A stretch of DNA of 64,000 nt from Alteromonas sp. 5E99-2 (GCF_017368475.1 NZ_JAFNJE010000004.1:1-64000); one strand, 5' to 3'; numbered from the stretch's first letter, positions 47,232 to 56,802 are shown. The notes: generated by a model from the letters alone, not told the origin. Program-made: numbers and translations.

Positions 47232-48876
47232 GCAACTCTCTTCTTAAAATTTTACCTACATTGGTTTTCGGTAACTCATCTTTAAACACTATAGATTTAG
47301 GTACCTTATACCCAGTTAAATGCTGTTTACAGTGGGCTATCATTTCATCTTTTGTAACTGTATTGTTTTTCCTAACAATAAATAAACGCACAATTTCACC
47401 ACTTACATCATGAGGAATTCCCACGGCAGCGGCTTCAATTACATCATCGTGCATTGCTGCGACTTCTTCTATTTCGTTAGGAAATACGTTAAACCCTGAA
47501 ACTAAAATCATGTCTTTCTTGCGGTCAACAATATAAAAGTAACCTTGCTCATCAACTTTTGCGATATCTCCCGTCGCTAACCATCCGTCTTTTAGTATTT
47601 CATTGGTGGCTTCTTCTCGATTCAAATAACCTTGCATCACTTGTGGGCCTTTTACCCACATCTCTCCTGATTCACCATAAGCCACTTGCTCACCGTTGTC
47701 GTCAAGTAGACGAATATCCGTAGAAGGCACAGGCATACCAATACTGCCTTTATAAGATTCAAGCTGAGGCGGGTTAACCGTTACCACAGGGCTACATTCA
47801 GTAAGGCCATAGCCTTCCAACAAAACGGTTTTCGTAACCGCTTCCCATTTTTCGGCGACTGGACGCTGCACTGCCATGCCACCGCCGAGACCGAATTTAA
47901 AATTGGAAAAATCTAATTCAGCAAAGCCTGGCGTATTTAATAAACCATTAAATAAGGTGTTGACCCCAGGAAGAATGGTGAAAGGGTATTTGCTCAACTC
48001 ATTAACAAAACCTGCCATGTCCCTAGGATTGGTGATTAACAAGTTCTGGCAACCGTATTTCAAGAAAAGTAGGCAGTTCGCTGTCAATGCAAAGATATGA
48101 TAAAGAGGCAGTGCGGTAACAACCACGTCTTTTCCTGGCTCAATAACCGTTTCTAAAATTTCAGACACTTGTTCCAAATTAGCAATCATGTTTTTATGCG
48201 TCAGCATTGCCCCTTTCGAAACACCGGTTGTACCTCCGGTATACTGTAAAAAAGCCAACGAATCGTGATTCAAGTCTGGTTTTACAAAATCGGAAACATG
48301 GGTTTCATTAACCACAGAGGTAAAGGATTTAGCCGTTGGCAACGAATAGGCTGGTACCATTTTTTTCACATACTTGATGACGGCATTTATAACCCAACGT
48401 TTAAGTAGGGGTTGCATGTCCCCAATTGAAGTTAAAAAGACATCTTCAACTTTCGTTTCTTTCAGTACGCTTTCCAAAGTACAGGCAAAGTTGTCGACAA
48501 TCACTATGGCTTTCGCACCGGAATCATTTAGCTGATGCTTTAACTCTCTAGCCGTATAAAGTGGATTCACATTTACAACAACCATACCCGCTTTCAAAAT
48601 ACCAAACATCGCAACAGGATATTGCAAAAGATTAGGCATCATGATGGCAACAGGATCTCCCGCTTTTAATCCAGATTTTTGTAAATACGCGGCAAACTGT
48701 GTTGATAATCTATCAAGTTCGTTGAAAGAAAGAGAGCAACCCATATTAATATAGGCAATGGAGTCTTGATAACGCTCAACTGACTGATTGAAAATATCGA
48801 CAATAGACGCATATTTATCAATATTTATTTCGCTACTAACCCGTGGGTCGTAATGCTCAAGCCAGCTTTTTTCCAT
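47224..48876 (-). CDS. fadD: Long-chain fatty acid-CoA ligase
   Basis: About 550 aa from the ATG at 48874-48876, preceded by GAGG; the frame is open eleven codons further. It activates long-chain fatty acids to acyl-CoA for beta-oxidation, at the inner face of the membrane. Motifs: AMP-binding [16 protein letters not shown], the GYGLTECSP adenine motif and the C-terminal [27 protein letters not shown]; the terminal Lys is in [14 protein letters not shown]. In E. coli it is repressed by FadR; fadR is also in the window. Confidence 0.95.
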   Translation of the reverse strand: MEKSWLEHYDPRVSSEINIDKYASIVDIFNQSVERYQDSIAYINMGCSLSFNELDRLSTQFAAYLQKSGLKAGDPVAIMMPNLLQYPVAMFGILKAGMVVVNVNPLYTARELKHQLNDSGAKAIVIVDNFACTLESVLKETKVEDVFLTSIGDMQPLLKRWVINAVIKYVKKMVPAYSLPTAKSFTSVVNETHVSDFVKPDLNHDSLAFLQYTGGTTGVSKGAMLTHKNMIANLEQVSEILETVIEPGKDVVVTALPLYHIFALTANCLLFLKYGCQNLLITNPRDMAGFVNELSKYPFTILPGVNTLFNGLLNTPGFAELDFSNFKFGLGGGMAVQRPVAEKWEAVTKTVLLEGYGLTECSPVVTVNPPQLESYKGSIGMPVPSTDIRLLDDNGEQVAYGESGEMWVKGPQVMQGYLNREEATNEILKDGWLATGDIAKVDEQGYFYIVDRKKDMILVSGFNVFPNEIEEVAAMHDDVIEAAAVGIPHDVSGEIVRLFIVRKNNTVTKDEMIAHCKQHLTGYKVPKSIVFKDELPKTNVGKILRRELRD

Positions 48877-48991
48877 CCCAAACCTCATAAAAATGTTGTA
48901 CAAACCCAAAGTTCTCTCTTTGGCTTCTTATATCTCGATAGATAAACCGTGACATAGTATAAGATGCTAGGGTAAAGATAAACGCAATCTC

Positions 48992-49849
48992 TTATAATTG
49001 CCTGATAAACTCTGTGATATTAAACACAGTTTCTTCGTGTTTTTCTAAATGAAGATGATGGCCTCCATCAATTAACACTAAATTTGCCTGGCTAACCCAG
49101 CCTCTCCTTACCTGAAAGACCCTATCCATTTGCTTAACGCTGGTTGAAGATGCAATAACAAGTGTCGGGCAAATAATACGAGTCATTATATTTTCTGCCT
49201 GCTCTTCGGTAAGCCTCAAAAGTGACTGAGTTACCAATCGAGGATCACTTGCCCAAAATTGTTCTCCGCTAGTATTTAGGCGAATATTTCTTTCAAGTAT
49301 AAAACGACATAGTGATTCTTGCAGATCTGTTTTTCTTGCTCGTGCTGCAGAAGCCAAAGCCAAATCAGCTTTTTTGCTTTTTTTCACATTCATTTTCTTC
49401 GATCTTGAATGCAATGCATCGCGAAGTTGTTTGGCACTTGTATTTGCAGGCTTAGTTAATGGACCAAAGGAATCAATATTAATCAGTACAATCACAACAC
49501 TAGGATATAGCGCTGCATAAGTACTCGCTATTATTCCACCTAATGAATGTCCAACTAAAATTACCTTATCTAGAGAGAGCGCATTAATAAGCTGATGTAA
49601 ATCCTGAACATAATCTAGCTGATTATAATGGCAACCTTCAGGTCGATGCTCAGACTTTCCATGTCCTGCGAAATCTAAGGCAATGAAATCGTCATTTGGA
49701 AATGACTGATTCAACCCAATCATGCTATTGGCGTTGTCTAGATAGCCATGTAAGGCAATAACTGTATGTTTAGCTTTGTCCCGTTTTACCTTTAAACCTC
49801 GTAACCTAATATAACCTAAGTCAACTTCCCATTCTGTGGCCGATGGCAT
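48992..49849 (-). CDS. Alpha/beta-hydrolase
   Basis: About 285 aa from the ATG at 49847-49849. The frame is open to 49882, but a hairpin terminator at 49873-49896 overlaps that extension, which supports the shorter start. Fold motifs: HGYLDNANSM, DFAGHGKSEHRP, nucleophile S102 in GHSLGG, and the final His in DGGHHLHLEKH. Substrate unknown; similar proteins are often lipases or serine hydrolases of the MhpC type. Confidence 0.87.
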   Translation of the reverse strand: MPSATEWEVDLGYIRLRGLKVKRDKAKHTVIALHGYLDNANSMIGLNQSFPNDDFIALDFAGHGKSEHRPEGCHYNQLDYVQDLHQLINALSLDKVILVGHSLGGIIASTYAALYPSVVIVLINIDSFGPLTKPANTSAKQLRDALHSRSKKMNVKKSKKADLALASAARARKTDLQESLCRFILERNIRLNTSGEQFWASDPRLVTQSLLRLTEEQAENIMTRIICPTLVIASSTSVKQMDRVFQVRRGWVSQANLVLIDGGHHLHLEKHEETVFNITEFIRQL

Positions 49850-49867
49850 TATGTACCCTTTAATCCA

Positions 49868-49896
49868 TAAAAAAAGCGGCATTACATTGCCGCTTT
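49868..49896 (-). terminator. Terminator after the Slp gene
   Basis: On the minus strand AAAGCGGCA and TGCCGCTTT form a nine-base stem with a six-base loop and are followed by a run of T. It lies between the slp stop and the hydrolase start and so separates their transcripts. Confidence 0.85.
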
Positions 49897-49918
49897 AAAT
49901 CTTTAATTTTTTAACTAT

Positions 49919-50593
49919 TTACTTTTCTATACGATCTGATTGATTTGAACGTCGTCCTTGATAAGGTCTTGAACTAGCTCGAGTAGAGCGAGGCGAAGCA
50001 CTTGGTGCATTTTCAACCACTCTTACGCGAGAGCGGCCGTGACCACTGCGCACTCCGTAACCATATCTATTTCCACCATAATAACGTCCGCCAAAGCGAG
50101 AACCATAAAAGCCACTATGAAATCCGCCAAATCCTACATCTAAACTTGTTACGTTATAGATAGTTTCTTTACGCCATAAATGAAAGCTATTCCCTTGTAA
50201 GGTAGGGTATACATAATTTTGTTCGCCAATTACGCCTTCTAAAGGTGAATCAACTACCCCAGTAAAGGTAATCACTCTGCCAGGCTCAAATACGATTGGG
50301 TCAAGAAAATCGCTCATTTTAACTTTAAAGCGACCAACGCTTTCGCCTCCAAGGCTAGGCTTTCCATAATGGTTCAACGGAAAACTTACAACTTCAACGA
50401 CAGACCCATTTTCTAAATTTTCTACATTCGCGATTAACCCTCCCCAACGGGCAGGCTTAGTTAAAGCACCATCACCTATTGCCAGCACTTGTTCGTATGT
50501 AACCAGCTGATTCTCATCAGCTATTTGAATATTTTCAGGCACAATAGCGCAGCCAGAAAGAAAAGCGATGAATCCGATCCAAATGAAACGCAT
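49919..50593 (-). CDS. Slp-family outer-membrane lipoprotein with Gly/Tyr/Arg-rich tail
   Basis: 224 aa. Signal peptide with lipobox LSGC (Cys near 15), then the Slp domain (about 40-150) with ALTKPARWGGLIANVENLENG and VYPTLQGNSFHLW. E. coli Slp is a starvation- and acid-induced outer-membrane lipoprotein. The C-terminal 70 residues are unusual: FGGRYYGGNRYGYG-like repeats rich in Gly, Tyr and Arg, then a Ser/Arg-rich end. Role of the tail unknown. Confidence 0.87.
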   Translation of the reverse strand: MRFIWIGFIAFLSGCAIVPENIQIADENQLVTYEQVLAIGDGALTKPARWGGLIANVENLENGSVVEVVSFPLNHYGKPSLGGESVGRFKVKMSDFLDPIVFEPGRVITFTGVVDSPLEGVIGEQNYVYPTLQGNSFHLWRKETIYNVTSLDVGFGGFHSGFYGSRFGGRYYGGNRYGYGVRSGHGRSRVRVVENAPSASPRSTRASSRPYQGRRSNQSDRIEK

Positions 50594-50690
50594 GGGTAAT
50601 TCCTCTAAAAATGGACGATGAGCAATATAGTACTAAACCTTTTTACATGAATGGAACCTGAATCGTTCACAAATTTCATACAAATTAGTC

Positions 50691-50966
50691 TCAAGCATAT
50701 ATATCTAGACCGAATAACTGCTGAACTTGTTCCCTTCTTTCTGTATTTTGTACTGCTAAATACTGACTTAGTGCTTTGTTGGCAGGTTCTGGTGAAAGTA
50801 ACTCTGGAGAAAACGCCTGTGAAAAACCGCTTCCGAAATTGACTTGAGAAACCGGCGGCGTAGGGGCTATAGCTTCAGTTCGGTTGTTGCTTGCATCAAC
50901 AGCCTGTCTTCTAGGAGCTTGTGGAGACAACAGCGCATTACTGACGCCAGTATTAATTGTGGTCAT
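50691..50966 (-). CDS. Small hypothetical protein
   Basis: 91 aa, not recognised. It starts MTTINTGVSNALLSPQAP, is rich in Pro, Ser and Asn, and has a helical C-terminus ALSQYLAVQNTERREQVQQLFGLDIYA. No transmembrane segment or signal. The C-terminus looks conserved in Alteromonadales small proteins. It stands alone before the insertion-sequence remnants. Confidence 0.55.
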   Translation of the reverse strand: MTTINTGVSNALLSPQAPRRQAVDASNNRTEAIAPTPPVSQVNFGSGFSQAFSPELLSPEPANKALSQYLAVQNTERREQVQQLFGLDIYA

Positions 50967-51197
50967 AAAACGTTTATTTAAACCAATTCAGAACGAACAA
51001 TAATTTGTCGCTTAACTATAAACCCAAAACTAAAGCAAATTTTATACCCATTTACAACAATACTATTCCGCGTCCGCGGCGAGATCAAACTTTAGATTAT
51101 AACCATCAAACTATTGATCAGCATTTGATATAAGCGCGGCCTGGTGTTTCTCACTAAAATCTGATCAAATCTCCTTTTTTAACCATTGAACGATAAG
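50967..51197. other. Non-coding stretch before insertion-sequence remnants
   Basis: About 230 bases without a convincing frame. It contains the promoter region of the small minus-strand gene and a degenerate start for the transposase remnant. No terminator or RNA seen. Confidence 0.5.
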
Positions 51198-51390
51198 ATG
51201 GAAGGCTTCGCTGTTTGGGTCAATCAGGAACGAGACAATTCAGGCGGTCAACATATTGCCTTTGATGGAAAAAACCTTGCCCAAAGCCCTCGAAAAAGAG
51301 GCGGATGTTGTTCTTCAGGTAAAAGAGAACCCAAAAGGGTTAAGAGCAGGGATTGAAGGCTGGTTTCATAAGTGCCCGCGCGATGTGTAA
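51198..51390 (+). pseudogene. ISAs1-family transposase remnant
   Basis: One frame from ATG 51198 reads WVNQERDNSGGQHIAFDGK, like the IAIDGKTLRG start of ISAs1 transposases. After a frameshift the +1 frame from 51286 reads ALEKEADVVLQVKENPKGLR and then AGIEGWFHKCPRDV before a TAA at 51388, like the ALKGNQK segment that follows about 60-80 residues later in a full protein. So it has an internal deletion and a frameshift, and both ends are missing. No inverted repeats seen. Confidence 0.7.
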
Positions 51391-51881
51391 TCGTCAAGTA
51401 AACCTGTAGAGTTTTTAAGCCGCTTTTTGCATTTCTAAATATTTTTCATGGAGTGTCATATATTCCAATGCGGAATGTCGCCGTTACCATTTGCTGTGAC
51501 CCAAGATAATAAAGACTGTAAGCTCATAGAAAAGCTCTTTGTAGCATCAGGAATTTCTACTGGTACGCAAAGAGCTTTCTTCGGAAAAACACGCTAAAAG
51601 AAGCCTATATCGTCACTCAAGATACAATTAAAAATGCTATTTATTCAGATGTACATGATCTATAAGTTTTTGAATCCAGCATAGACAGTCATTTGCCGCG
51701 AGGTACATTTTTTTGCCGGATATTGCCGCTTGTTATAGAAACCACATTAGTAATAAGACGAGATTCTAACGCTTATATATTGATTTGAATTATTAACCTG
51801 TTATTTATATCAGGTTTTATCATATTGGTTTGTTATTTGCTGTGTATTAAATACCGTAACATCACCCAACGAGAATTTAGT
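51391..51881. other. Degraded stretch between remnants
   Basis: About 490 bases with only short frames, apart from the IS3 C-terminal fragment noted separately. A plus-strand stretch reads KLIEKLFVASGISTGTQRAFFGKTR, not recognised. Probably decayed mobile DNA, then the promoter of the gene that starts at 51882. Confidence 0.5.
51415..51483 (-). pseudogene. C-terminal fragment of an IS3-family transposase
   Basis: On the minus strand the frame reads RRHSALEYMTLHEKYLEMQK followed by AA and TAA, which matches the common C-terminus of IS3-family OrfB proteins (RRHSALGY-type). The codon before it is a stop, so upstream sequence is lost. It points opposite to the IS3 fragment at 52.5-52.9 kb and is probably from another copy. 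Confidence 0.7.
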
Positions 51882-52331
51882 ATGCAAGTCAACGGCGCGC
51901 AATATTATTCAAGTCAGATCGATGTAGTACAAAAAGGTAATTTAAGTCCAAAGTCCACTGTCCCTTCTACCTTAAGCACGCCAGCCACAACCAAGTCAAC
52001 GGCTGACACCGTATCAATTAGCACCGCTGGGCTAAGCGCAGAACAAAGGTGGCAGGAAATCGCTGATAAATATGACCTGACAAATGTAACAGCTAATGAA
52101 GTTACTACAATGGCAAAGGAGCTATATGACAACAAGCTGATATCTGCTACGGAGATGTTTGACATGTATGTACCCGAAGACATTAATTTTCATCTCAATC
52201 TTGATACCAAAAGAGATCATATAGAAAATATGACAAATCGCCTTACAGGGTTAAATAATGCAGAGGGCATCTCACGAGAGTCAATTGAACAAGCGACAAA
52301 AATACTTGAGATGTTAAAAGATCTTGGTTAG
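51882..52331 (+). CDS. Small hypothetical protein
   Basis: About 149 aa from the ATG at 51882; the frame is open further upstream but that part has no protein-like composition. Not recognised. N-terminal 55 residues are Ser/Thr/Pro-rich and end in TADTVSISTAGLSAEQRW; the rest is helical and soluble. The composition resembles Alteromonadales proteins of unknown function; the SISTAGLSAEQRW pattern occurs near the start of proteins with rod- or hook-like, low-complexity N-termini. It lies between decayed insertion sequences, so it may be cargo or simply spared. Confidence 0.55.
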   Translation: MQVNGAQYYSSQIDVVQKGNLSPKSTVPSTLSTPATTKSTADTVSISTAGLSAEQRWQEIADKYDLTNVTANEVTTMAKELYDNKLISATEMFDMYVPEDINFHLNLDTKRDHIENMTNRLTGLNNAEGISRESIEQATKILEMLKDLG

Positions 52332-52497
52332 AGAACCTATACCCATTATCTAAAAATGAGTATAGATTGAGGTTACATTAGGTTTATCGAATGAATACTG
52401 AATCACTGTTAAAACCAAATGGAGAGGCAACGGAGTTTGCTGAAACGTTAAACTGATCACTTACATTCGAAGCACCGAAAAAGTCGAATGTATACAT
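52332..52497. other. Non-coding stretch upstream of the IS3 remnant
   Basis: About 165 bases with no frame; short fragments (TESLLKPNGEATEFAETLN) may be decayed coding sequence. Probably the 5' side of the IS3 element. Confidence 0.4.
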
Positions 52498-52933
52498 GAG
52501 TTGGAAACACAACTTTGGCGAGCACACAGGGATAACGATATATCAAAAAAAATGTTGGAATGATTACTTGAACTTACAGCAGCTTTCTTCACTCGCGACA
52601 ATCGCAGACTCAACTAGCTAAAAACATGAAGAAAGCCAAAGCTGTGGCTATTCGTCCCACACGTCAGCATCGTTACCTTGAAAATGAAAGTGAAGCGGCT
52701 TACGCCGCCAACATATTAAAACGACATTTCAACCTAAACACACATAATACGCATTTTGCAGGGGAAATAATGAACATTGGGACATATCAATGCTAAAGTT
52801 ATCTAGCCTGTGTAATGGATTTATCGACCAAAGAAATAGTGGGCTATGCGCTATCCCAAACACCCAATGCGCAATTAGCGATACAAGCATTAGACAATGC
52901 GGTCAAATGCAAAAAACGGCTTAAAAACGGCTT
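52498..52933 (+). pseudogene. IS3-family transposase remnant (orfA end and orfB)
   Basis: OrfA C-terminus: ELETQLWRAHRDNDISKK, stop, then AAFFTRDNRR in another frame. OrfB from ATG 52626: KKAKAVAIRPTRQHRYLENE, then RHFNLNTHNTHFAGEI, then an in-frame TAA where a Trp codon is expected, then SYLACVMDLSTKEIVGYALS and AIQALDNAVK. The first catalytic Asp (GDITYI in intact relatives) is Glu here. The rest of OrfB, including the last acidic residue, is missing. A short AAAAACGGCTT slippage repeat ends it. Confidence 0.85.
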
Positions 52934-52942
52934 AAAAACGCT
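52912..52942. repeat. 11-base slippage repeat AAAAACGGCTT
   Basis: Two full copies of AAAAACGGCTT and a partial third (AAAAACGCT) lie where the IS3 remnant loses similarity. Probably made by replication slippage. Confidence 0.75.
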
Positions 52943-53008
52943 ACAAGTTTACTTGATTATCACATTTTTGTGTTAAAACTTGACCAAAGTATAATCCCAT
53001 CGTAAGTA

Positions 53009-53716
53009 CTATTCTTTACCTGGCAACTTCTTCCACGTAACTTTGTCTCGTAAATAAACAGGCTCCAACTCACTTGCGTCCATACCAATAAGTTTGTCAG
53101 TTGTGTTTTGCAACTCAGTTAAAGCAAGCTCAATTAAAGCAAGCTGTATCATTTTCTCTGCATGAGGAAAAGCGGTGGTGGCCTGATGAGATTTAACGAC
53201 CTCGGCAAATTCGGGATAAGCATGCCAACCAGAACCGGATATTCCAGTAGGACTAAAGGCTTGCATCGACTCAAGCGCCACTGAAGGTGGAATAACACTT
53301 TCATTTACACAGGTTAAGTGGCCCTGCGCACAACGTTCATATTCACCGTAATAAACTTCACCCATACGGGCATCAGATGCCACAGAAATTCTTTTTTCCT
53401 CTGATGTTTGCGCCATAGCAGCTAAGGTACTGATACCAATAACCCGTTTATTTGCGCCAAAGGCCAAGCCTTGAACAATACCGCAGGCTATTCTCACGCC
53501 AGTAAAACTACCCGGCCCTCTTCCAAATACCAAATAATCCATATCAGCAATTTTCGCTCCACACTCACTTAATAATCCATCAATCATTGGAAGGATTTTC
53601 TGGCTGTGCTGCTGAGGACATTCTTCATACGCACTGTATTGTTTACCATCAACAAGAACAGAAGCAGAACAGGCTTCCATCGATGTATCAATAGCAAGTA
53701 AATTAAACTGTTTCAT
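53009..53716 (-). CDS. tsaB: tRNA t6A37 biosynthesis protein TsaB
   Basis: 235 aa. It forms part of the TsaB-TsaD-TsaE complex that adds threonylcarbamoyl to A37 of ANN-decoding tRNAs. ASKHA-fold start LLAIDTSMEACSASVLVDG, then FGRGPGSFTGVRIACGIVQG, the family signature. Its start overlaps the yoaA stop by four bases, so the two are co-transcribed, as in other gammaproteobacteria. Confidence 0.95.
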   Translation of the reverse strand: MKQFNLLAIDTSMEACSASVLVDGKQYSAYEECPQQHSQKILPMIDGLLSECGAKIADMDYLVFGRGPGSFTGVRIACGIVQGLAFGANKRVIGISTLAAMAQTSEEKRISVASDARMGEVYYGEYERCAQGHLTCVNESVIPPSVALESMQAFSPTGISGSGWHAYPEFAEVVKSHQATTAFPHAEKMIQLALIELALTELQNTTDKLIGMDASELEPVYLRDKVTWKKLPGKE

Positions 53717-55635
53717 AGTTTTTCCAAAAAAGAAGTCACTTGATTTAAGTCTCGAGTCCGCCGCATAGTCGGCAAACTTGATAAAAAGGTCTTACCGTAA
53801 TTGTGCGTCACCAAACGCGTATCGCAAATCACTAAAACACCTTTATCACCACTGTCTCGAATCAATCGCCCTGCGCCCTGTTTAAGACTAATAACCGCTT
53901 GAGGGATCTGAATGTTAGCAAAAGGGTTTGCCCCCCTTTTTTTACAGTCTTCTATTCTAGCTTGTAGTAAAGGGTCATCAGGGGCAGCAAAAGGCAGTTT
54001 ATCAATTAGCACACAAACCAGTGCGTCGCCCCTGACATCGACGCCTTCCCAAAAAGCGCCAGTGCCTAATAATACGGCATCAGGCTCATCGACAAACTGT
54101 TGTAATAATGCTCTTTTGGTTGTTGAGCCTTGAACTAACAAGGTATTGTCTACCTTATCCGCTAAAGCTTCTGCCATTTTCCTCAGCACATAGTGGCTTG
54201 TAAACAGTAAAAAACACCGCCCTTTACTGCTTTTTATCAAAGACAATGAAATGCTTAACAAGGATTCAAAACTCTTCGGATTACTGGGTTCAGGAATATG
54301 TCGAGGTACGCATAATAACGCTTGTTCTTCATAATTAAATGGACTTTCCAACCCTAACGTATGGGCGGCGTCTAACCCCATTCGGCGTTGAAAATGATCA
54401 AACTTGCCCCCGACCATCAGCGTTGCTGAGGTAAAAATCCATGCTCTATCGGAATCATCCATAATTTGACGAAATTTAGCAGAAATAGAAAGAGGCGTTA
54501 AATGCAGAACAATATGTCTTTGAGTGGTTTCATACCATAAGCTCACACCTAGTTTTTCAATATTACACACTGAATCCAAATTCATTCTTAGCAACACTAC
54601 ACGCTCAAAAATTGCGTCGAGCTCTTTGTCTCTTCCAAGGTGTATTTTTGCCACTTCATACACAATACTAAGTGCAGATTTTAGCTTTTCAATTTGTAAG
54701 CTGATCTCTTCTTCTTGTAATGCGTCGTGCCAATTCCCTCGTTTGGGGTTAACTGGAAAACACAAACGTAAGTCGTTTGCTGCAGTTTGGCACTTTTGTG
54801 CGGCTTTATCGAGCTGTTCAATATCTTTCAATGTTGTGCGGTAGAGCACGGTTATGTCTTTTGCTAATTCTACACATTGACGACTAGAAATGGCTTCCCC
54901 GAAATATTCACTGGCAATATCAGGGATTTGATGGGCTTCATCAAACACAATGGAATTGGCTTCAGGAATAAGCTCTCCAAACCCAGTGTCCTTTAGCGCT
55001 AAATCAGCAAAGAAAAGATGGTGATTTACGACCACAACATCGGAGTCCATTGCCGTTCTTCGGGCTTTCACCAAATAGCAGTCTTCATAATCAGGGCAGT
55101 CTCGCCCCAAACAATTGTCCGTTGTAGAGGTAACGAATGGAATTACTTTCGCGTCTTCTGGAAGCTCTGTTAACTCGCCGATATCCCCGGTTTTTGTCTC
55201 ATTTACCCATTCTCGGACCAAACTCATTTCATGTAGTGTTTGTTTGTCTAGAAATGTCGCTCCACCCTTGTGTTGTCCTAACCGGTGAAGACAAGCGTAA
55301 TTAGCTCTGCCTTTTAGCAATGCTGCGCGTTTATTACTTGCTAATGCCGATTTAACTAAGGGAAGATCTCTATGATAAAGTTGTTCTTGAAGATTTTTTG
55401 TTCCCGTGGAAACGATACACTTGCCCGGTGCTAGCAGGGCAGGAATAAGATAAGCAAAGGTTTTCCCTGTCCCCGTGCCCGCCTCTACAATCAGTTGCTC
55501 TTTCGCTTTTATGACTCGTTCGACTTCAACAGCCATGTCCGTTTGTGCTTGTCGAGGTTTATACCCATCTATTTTTTGCGACAACGCACCTTGACTTGAA
55601 AAAGCGTCCTTAACTGTATGTTTGGATTGAGACAT
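53713..55635 (-). CDS. yoaA: DinG-family ATP-dependent helicase YoaA
   Basis: 640 aa. Superfamily 2, XPD/DinG-like. Walker A EAGTGTGKT (51-59), a Walker B box FDEAHQIPD, and the Fe-S cysteines in ACLHRLG and CLGRDCPDYEDC. The C-terminal helicase part has GTGAFWEGVDVRG and QGAGRLIRD. In E. coli YoaA works with HolC at blocked replication forks; holD is elsewhere in this window. Its start lies 231 bases from a divergent TraB/GumN gene. Confidence 0.94.
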   Translation of the reverse strand: MSQSKHTVKDAFSSQGALSQKIDGYKPRQAQTDMAVEVERVIKAKEQLIVEAGTGTGKTFAYLIPALLAPGKCIVSTGTKNLQEQLYHRDLPLVKSALASNKRAALLKGRANYACLHRLGQHKGGATFLDKQTLHEMSLVREWVNETKTGDIGELTELPEDAKVIPFVTSTTDNCLGRDCPDYEDCYLVKARRTAMDSDVVVVNHHLFFADLALKDTGFGELIPEANSIVFDEAHQIPDIASEYFGEAISSRQCVELAKDITVLYRTTLKDIEQLDKAAQKCQTAANDLRLCFPVNPKRGNWHDALQEEEISLQIEKLKSALSIVYEVAKIHLGRDKELDAIFERVVLLRMNLDSVCNIEKLGVSLWYETTQRHIVLHLTPLSISAKFRQIMDDSDRAWIFTSATLMVGGKFDHFQRRMGLDAAHTLGLESPFNYEEQALLCVPRHIPEPSNPKSFESLLSISLSLIKSSKGRCFLLFTSHYVLRKMAEALADKVDNTLLVQGSTTKRALLQQFVDEPDAVLLGTGAFWEGVDVRGDALVCVLIDKLPFAAPDDPLLQARIEDCKKRGANPFANIQIPQAVISLKQGAGRLIRDSGDKGVLVICDTRLVTHNYGKTFLSSLPTMRRTRDLNQVTSFLEKL

Positions 55636-55866
55636 TTACGCTAAAACTTTTAAATTCATTAAAATTTACGCCAGTGCTCAGACTAACGTATTCCGCTCAT
55701 TGTACAATCTTATCATTGATCAGGTGCCTTCTCTTCGATAAATGTTTATCAATAGTCATTTACCTTCGCGTAATGTTATTTATCAAAATAGGGACGCAGT
55801 TGTAGTTTACCTTCCCATCACTCTCAGGCATAGTAGAAAAAACAGTATTAATTCATTAGGTTAGGC

Positions 55867-56730
55867 ATGGCTTTTACATCAAATATCAAAGGTATTCTTT
55901 GTTTATGTCTTTGTACGTTTTTTGCTCATGGCTCTTCAGTTTACAAAATATCTAATGGCAAAAATACGCTTTATTTAGGCGGAACTATGCATGTACTGGC
56001 TCAATCTGATTATCCGCTATCAAATGCATACACTATTGCCTATAAGGCATCTGACAACTTAGTATTTGAAACTGACGTCATGGCTATGTCGTCCCCAGCT
56101 ATGCAGCAAAAAAGTGTAGAATTATTAACGTTTTCAGATGGTCGCTCCTTAACAGATGAATTGTCCCACGCTACGCTAAGTAAGCTTAAAGCACATTTAA
56201 AATCCCGAAATATTTCTTATGACATGTTTCACACAATGAAGCCTGGGCTCGTTGGAGTGACGTTGTCACTCATAGAGTTGCAAACTATGGGACTCAGTGT
56301 CCAAGGTGTAGATGCATATTATACTGCTCTTGCGCTCAATGATGGGAAGCCAATTAGTTGGCTCGAGGAACCAGAGCAACAGCTTCACATGTTAGCTAAA
56401 TTTGGCGAAGACCAAAGCGATCAATTTATTCAATATTCTCTTTCCGAATTACGCGATTTCTCCGAAGACATAACAGCACTAAAACAAGCTTGGTATATTG
56501 GCGATTTAAATGGATTAGAAGAAGTAGGAATTAACGACTGGAAAGCAGATTACCCCGAGCTATACCAAATTCTATTATCTGACAGAAATAAAAACTGGAT
56601 GACCAATATAACAAGTATGATGCAATCCCCCCCTACTGAATTTATTTTAGTCGGTGCTTTACATTTAGCTGGAAATAATGGCTTAATAGCCCAACTCGTC
56701 TCAAGAGGATTTACAGTCACCCAGCTGTAA
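55867..56730 (+). CDS. TraB/GumN-family protein
   Basis: 287 aa with an N-terminal signal peptide cut near AHGSS. Family motif GGTMHVLAQSDYPLS near residue 39, then MKPGLVGVTLSLIELQTMGLSVQGVDAYY and a C-terminal VGALHLAGNNGLI. Members are tiki/TraB-like and proposed to be metal-dependent proteases or hydrolases. Secreted or membrane-linked in the periplasm. It precedes the two-component operon, from which it is separated by about 130 bases. Confidence 0.87.
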   Translation: MAFTSNIKGILCLCLCTFFAHGSSVYKISNGKNTLYLGGTMHVLAQSDYPLSNAYTIAYKASDNLVFETDVMAMSSPAMQQKSVELLTFSDGRSLTDELSHATLSKLKAHLKSRNISYDMFHTMKPGLVGVTLSLIELQTMGLSVQGVDAYYTALALNDGKPISWLEEPEQQLHMLAKFGEDQSDQFIQYSLSELRDFSEDITALKQAWYIGDLNGLEEVGINDWKADYPELYQILLSDRNKNWMTNITSMMQSPPTEFILVGALHLAGNNGLIAQLVSRGFTVTQL

Positions 56731-56780
56731 TATTAAAAATTTATTACATTCACGGCTAATGTGATTAAACCATCATCTCC

Positions 56781-56802
56781 CTGTGATACTTTTGTGATAT
56801 CT
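56781..56802 (+). promoter_or_regulatory. 11-base direct repeat, candidate response-regulator box
   Basis: TGTGATA occurs at 56782 and again at 56793, so the spacing is exactly 11 bases (CTGTGATACTT, TTGTGATATCT). OmpR/PhoB-type regulators bind such direct repeats with one turn spacing. It lies 60-80 bases before the response-regulator start. The half-site also resembles CRP half-sites but has no inverted partner. Confidence 0.45.

Noticed and set aside
51500-51597. Plus-strand fragment reading KLIEKLFVASGISTGTQRAFF
   Set aside because: Short, with no start or partner, and not recognisable; likely decayed DNA.
56782-56799. CRP-type site
   Set aside because: Two TGTGA half-sites are in direct, not inverted, order with no TCACA partner at the right distance.
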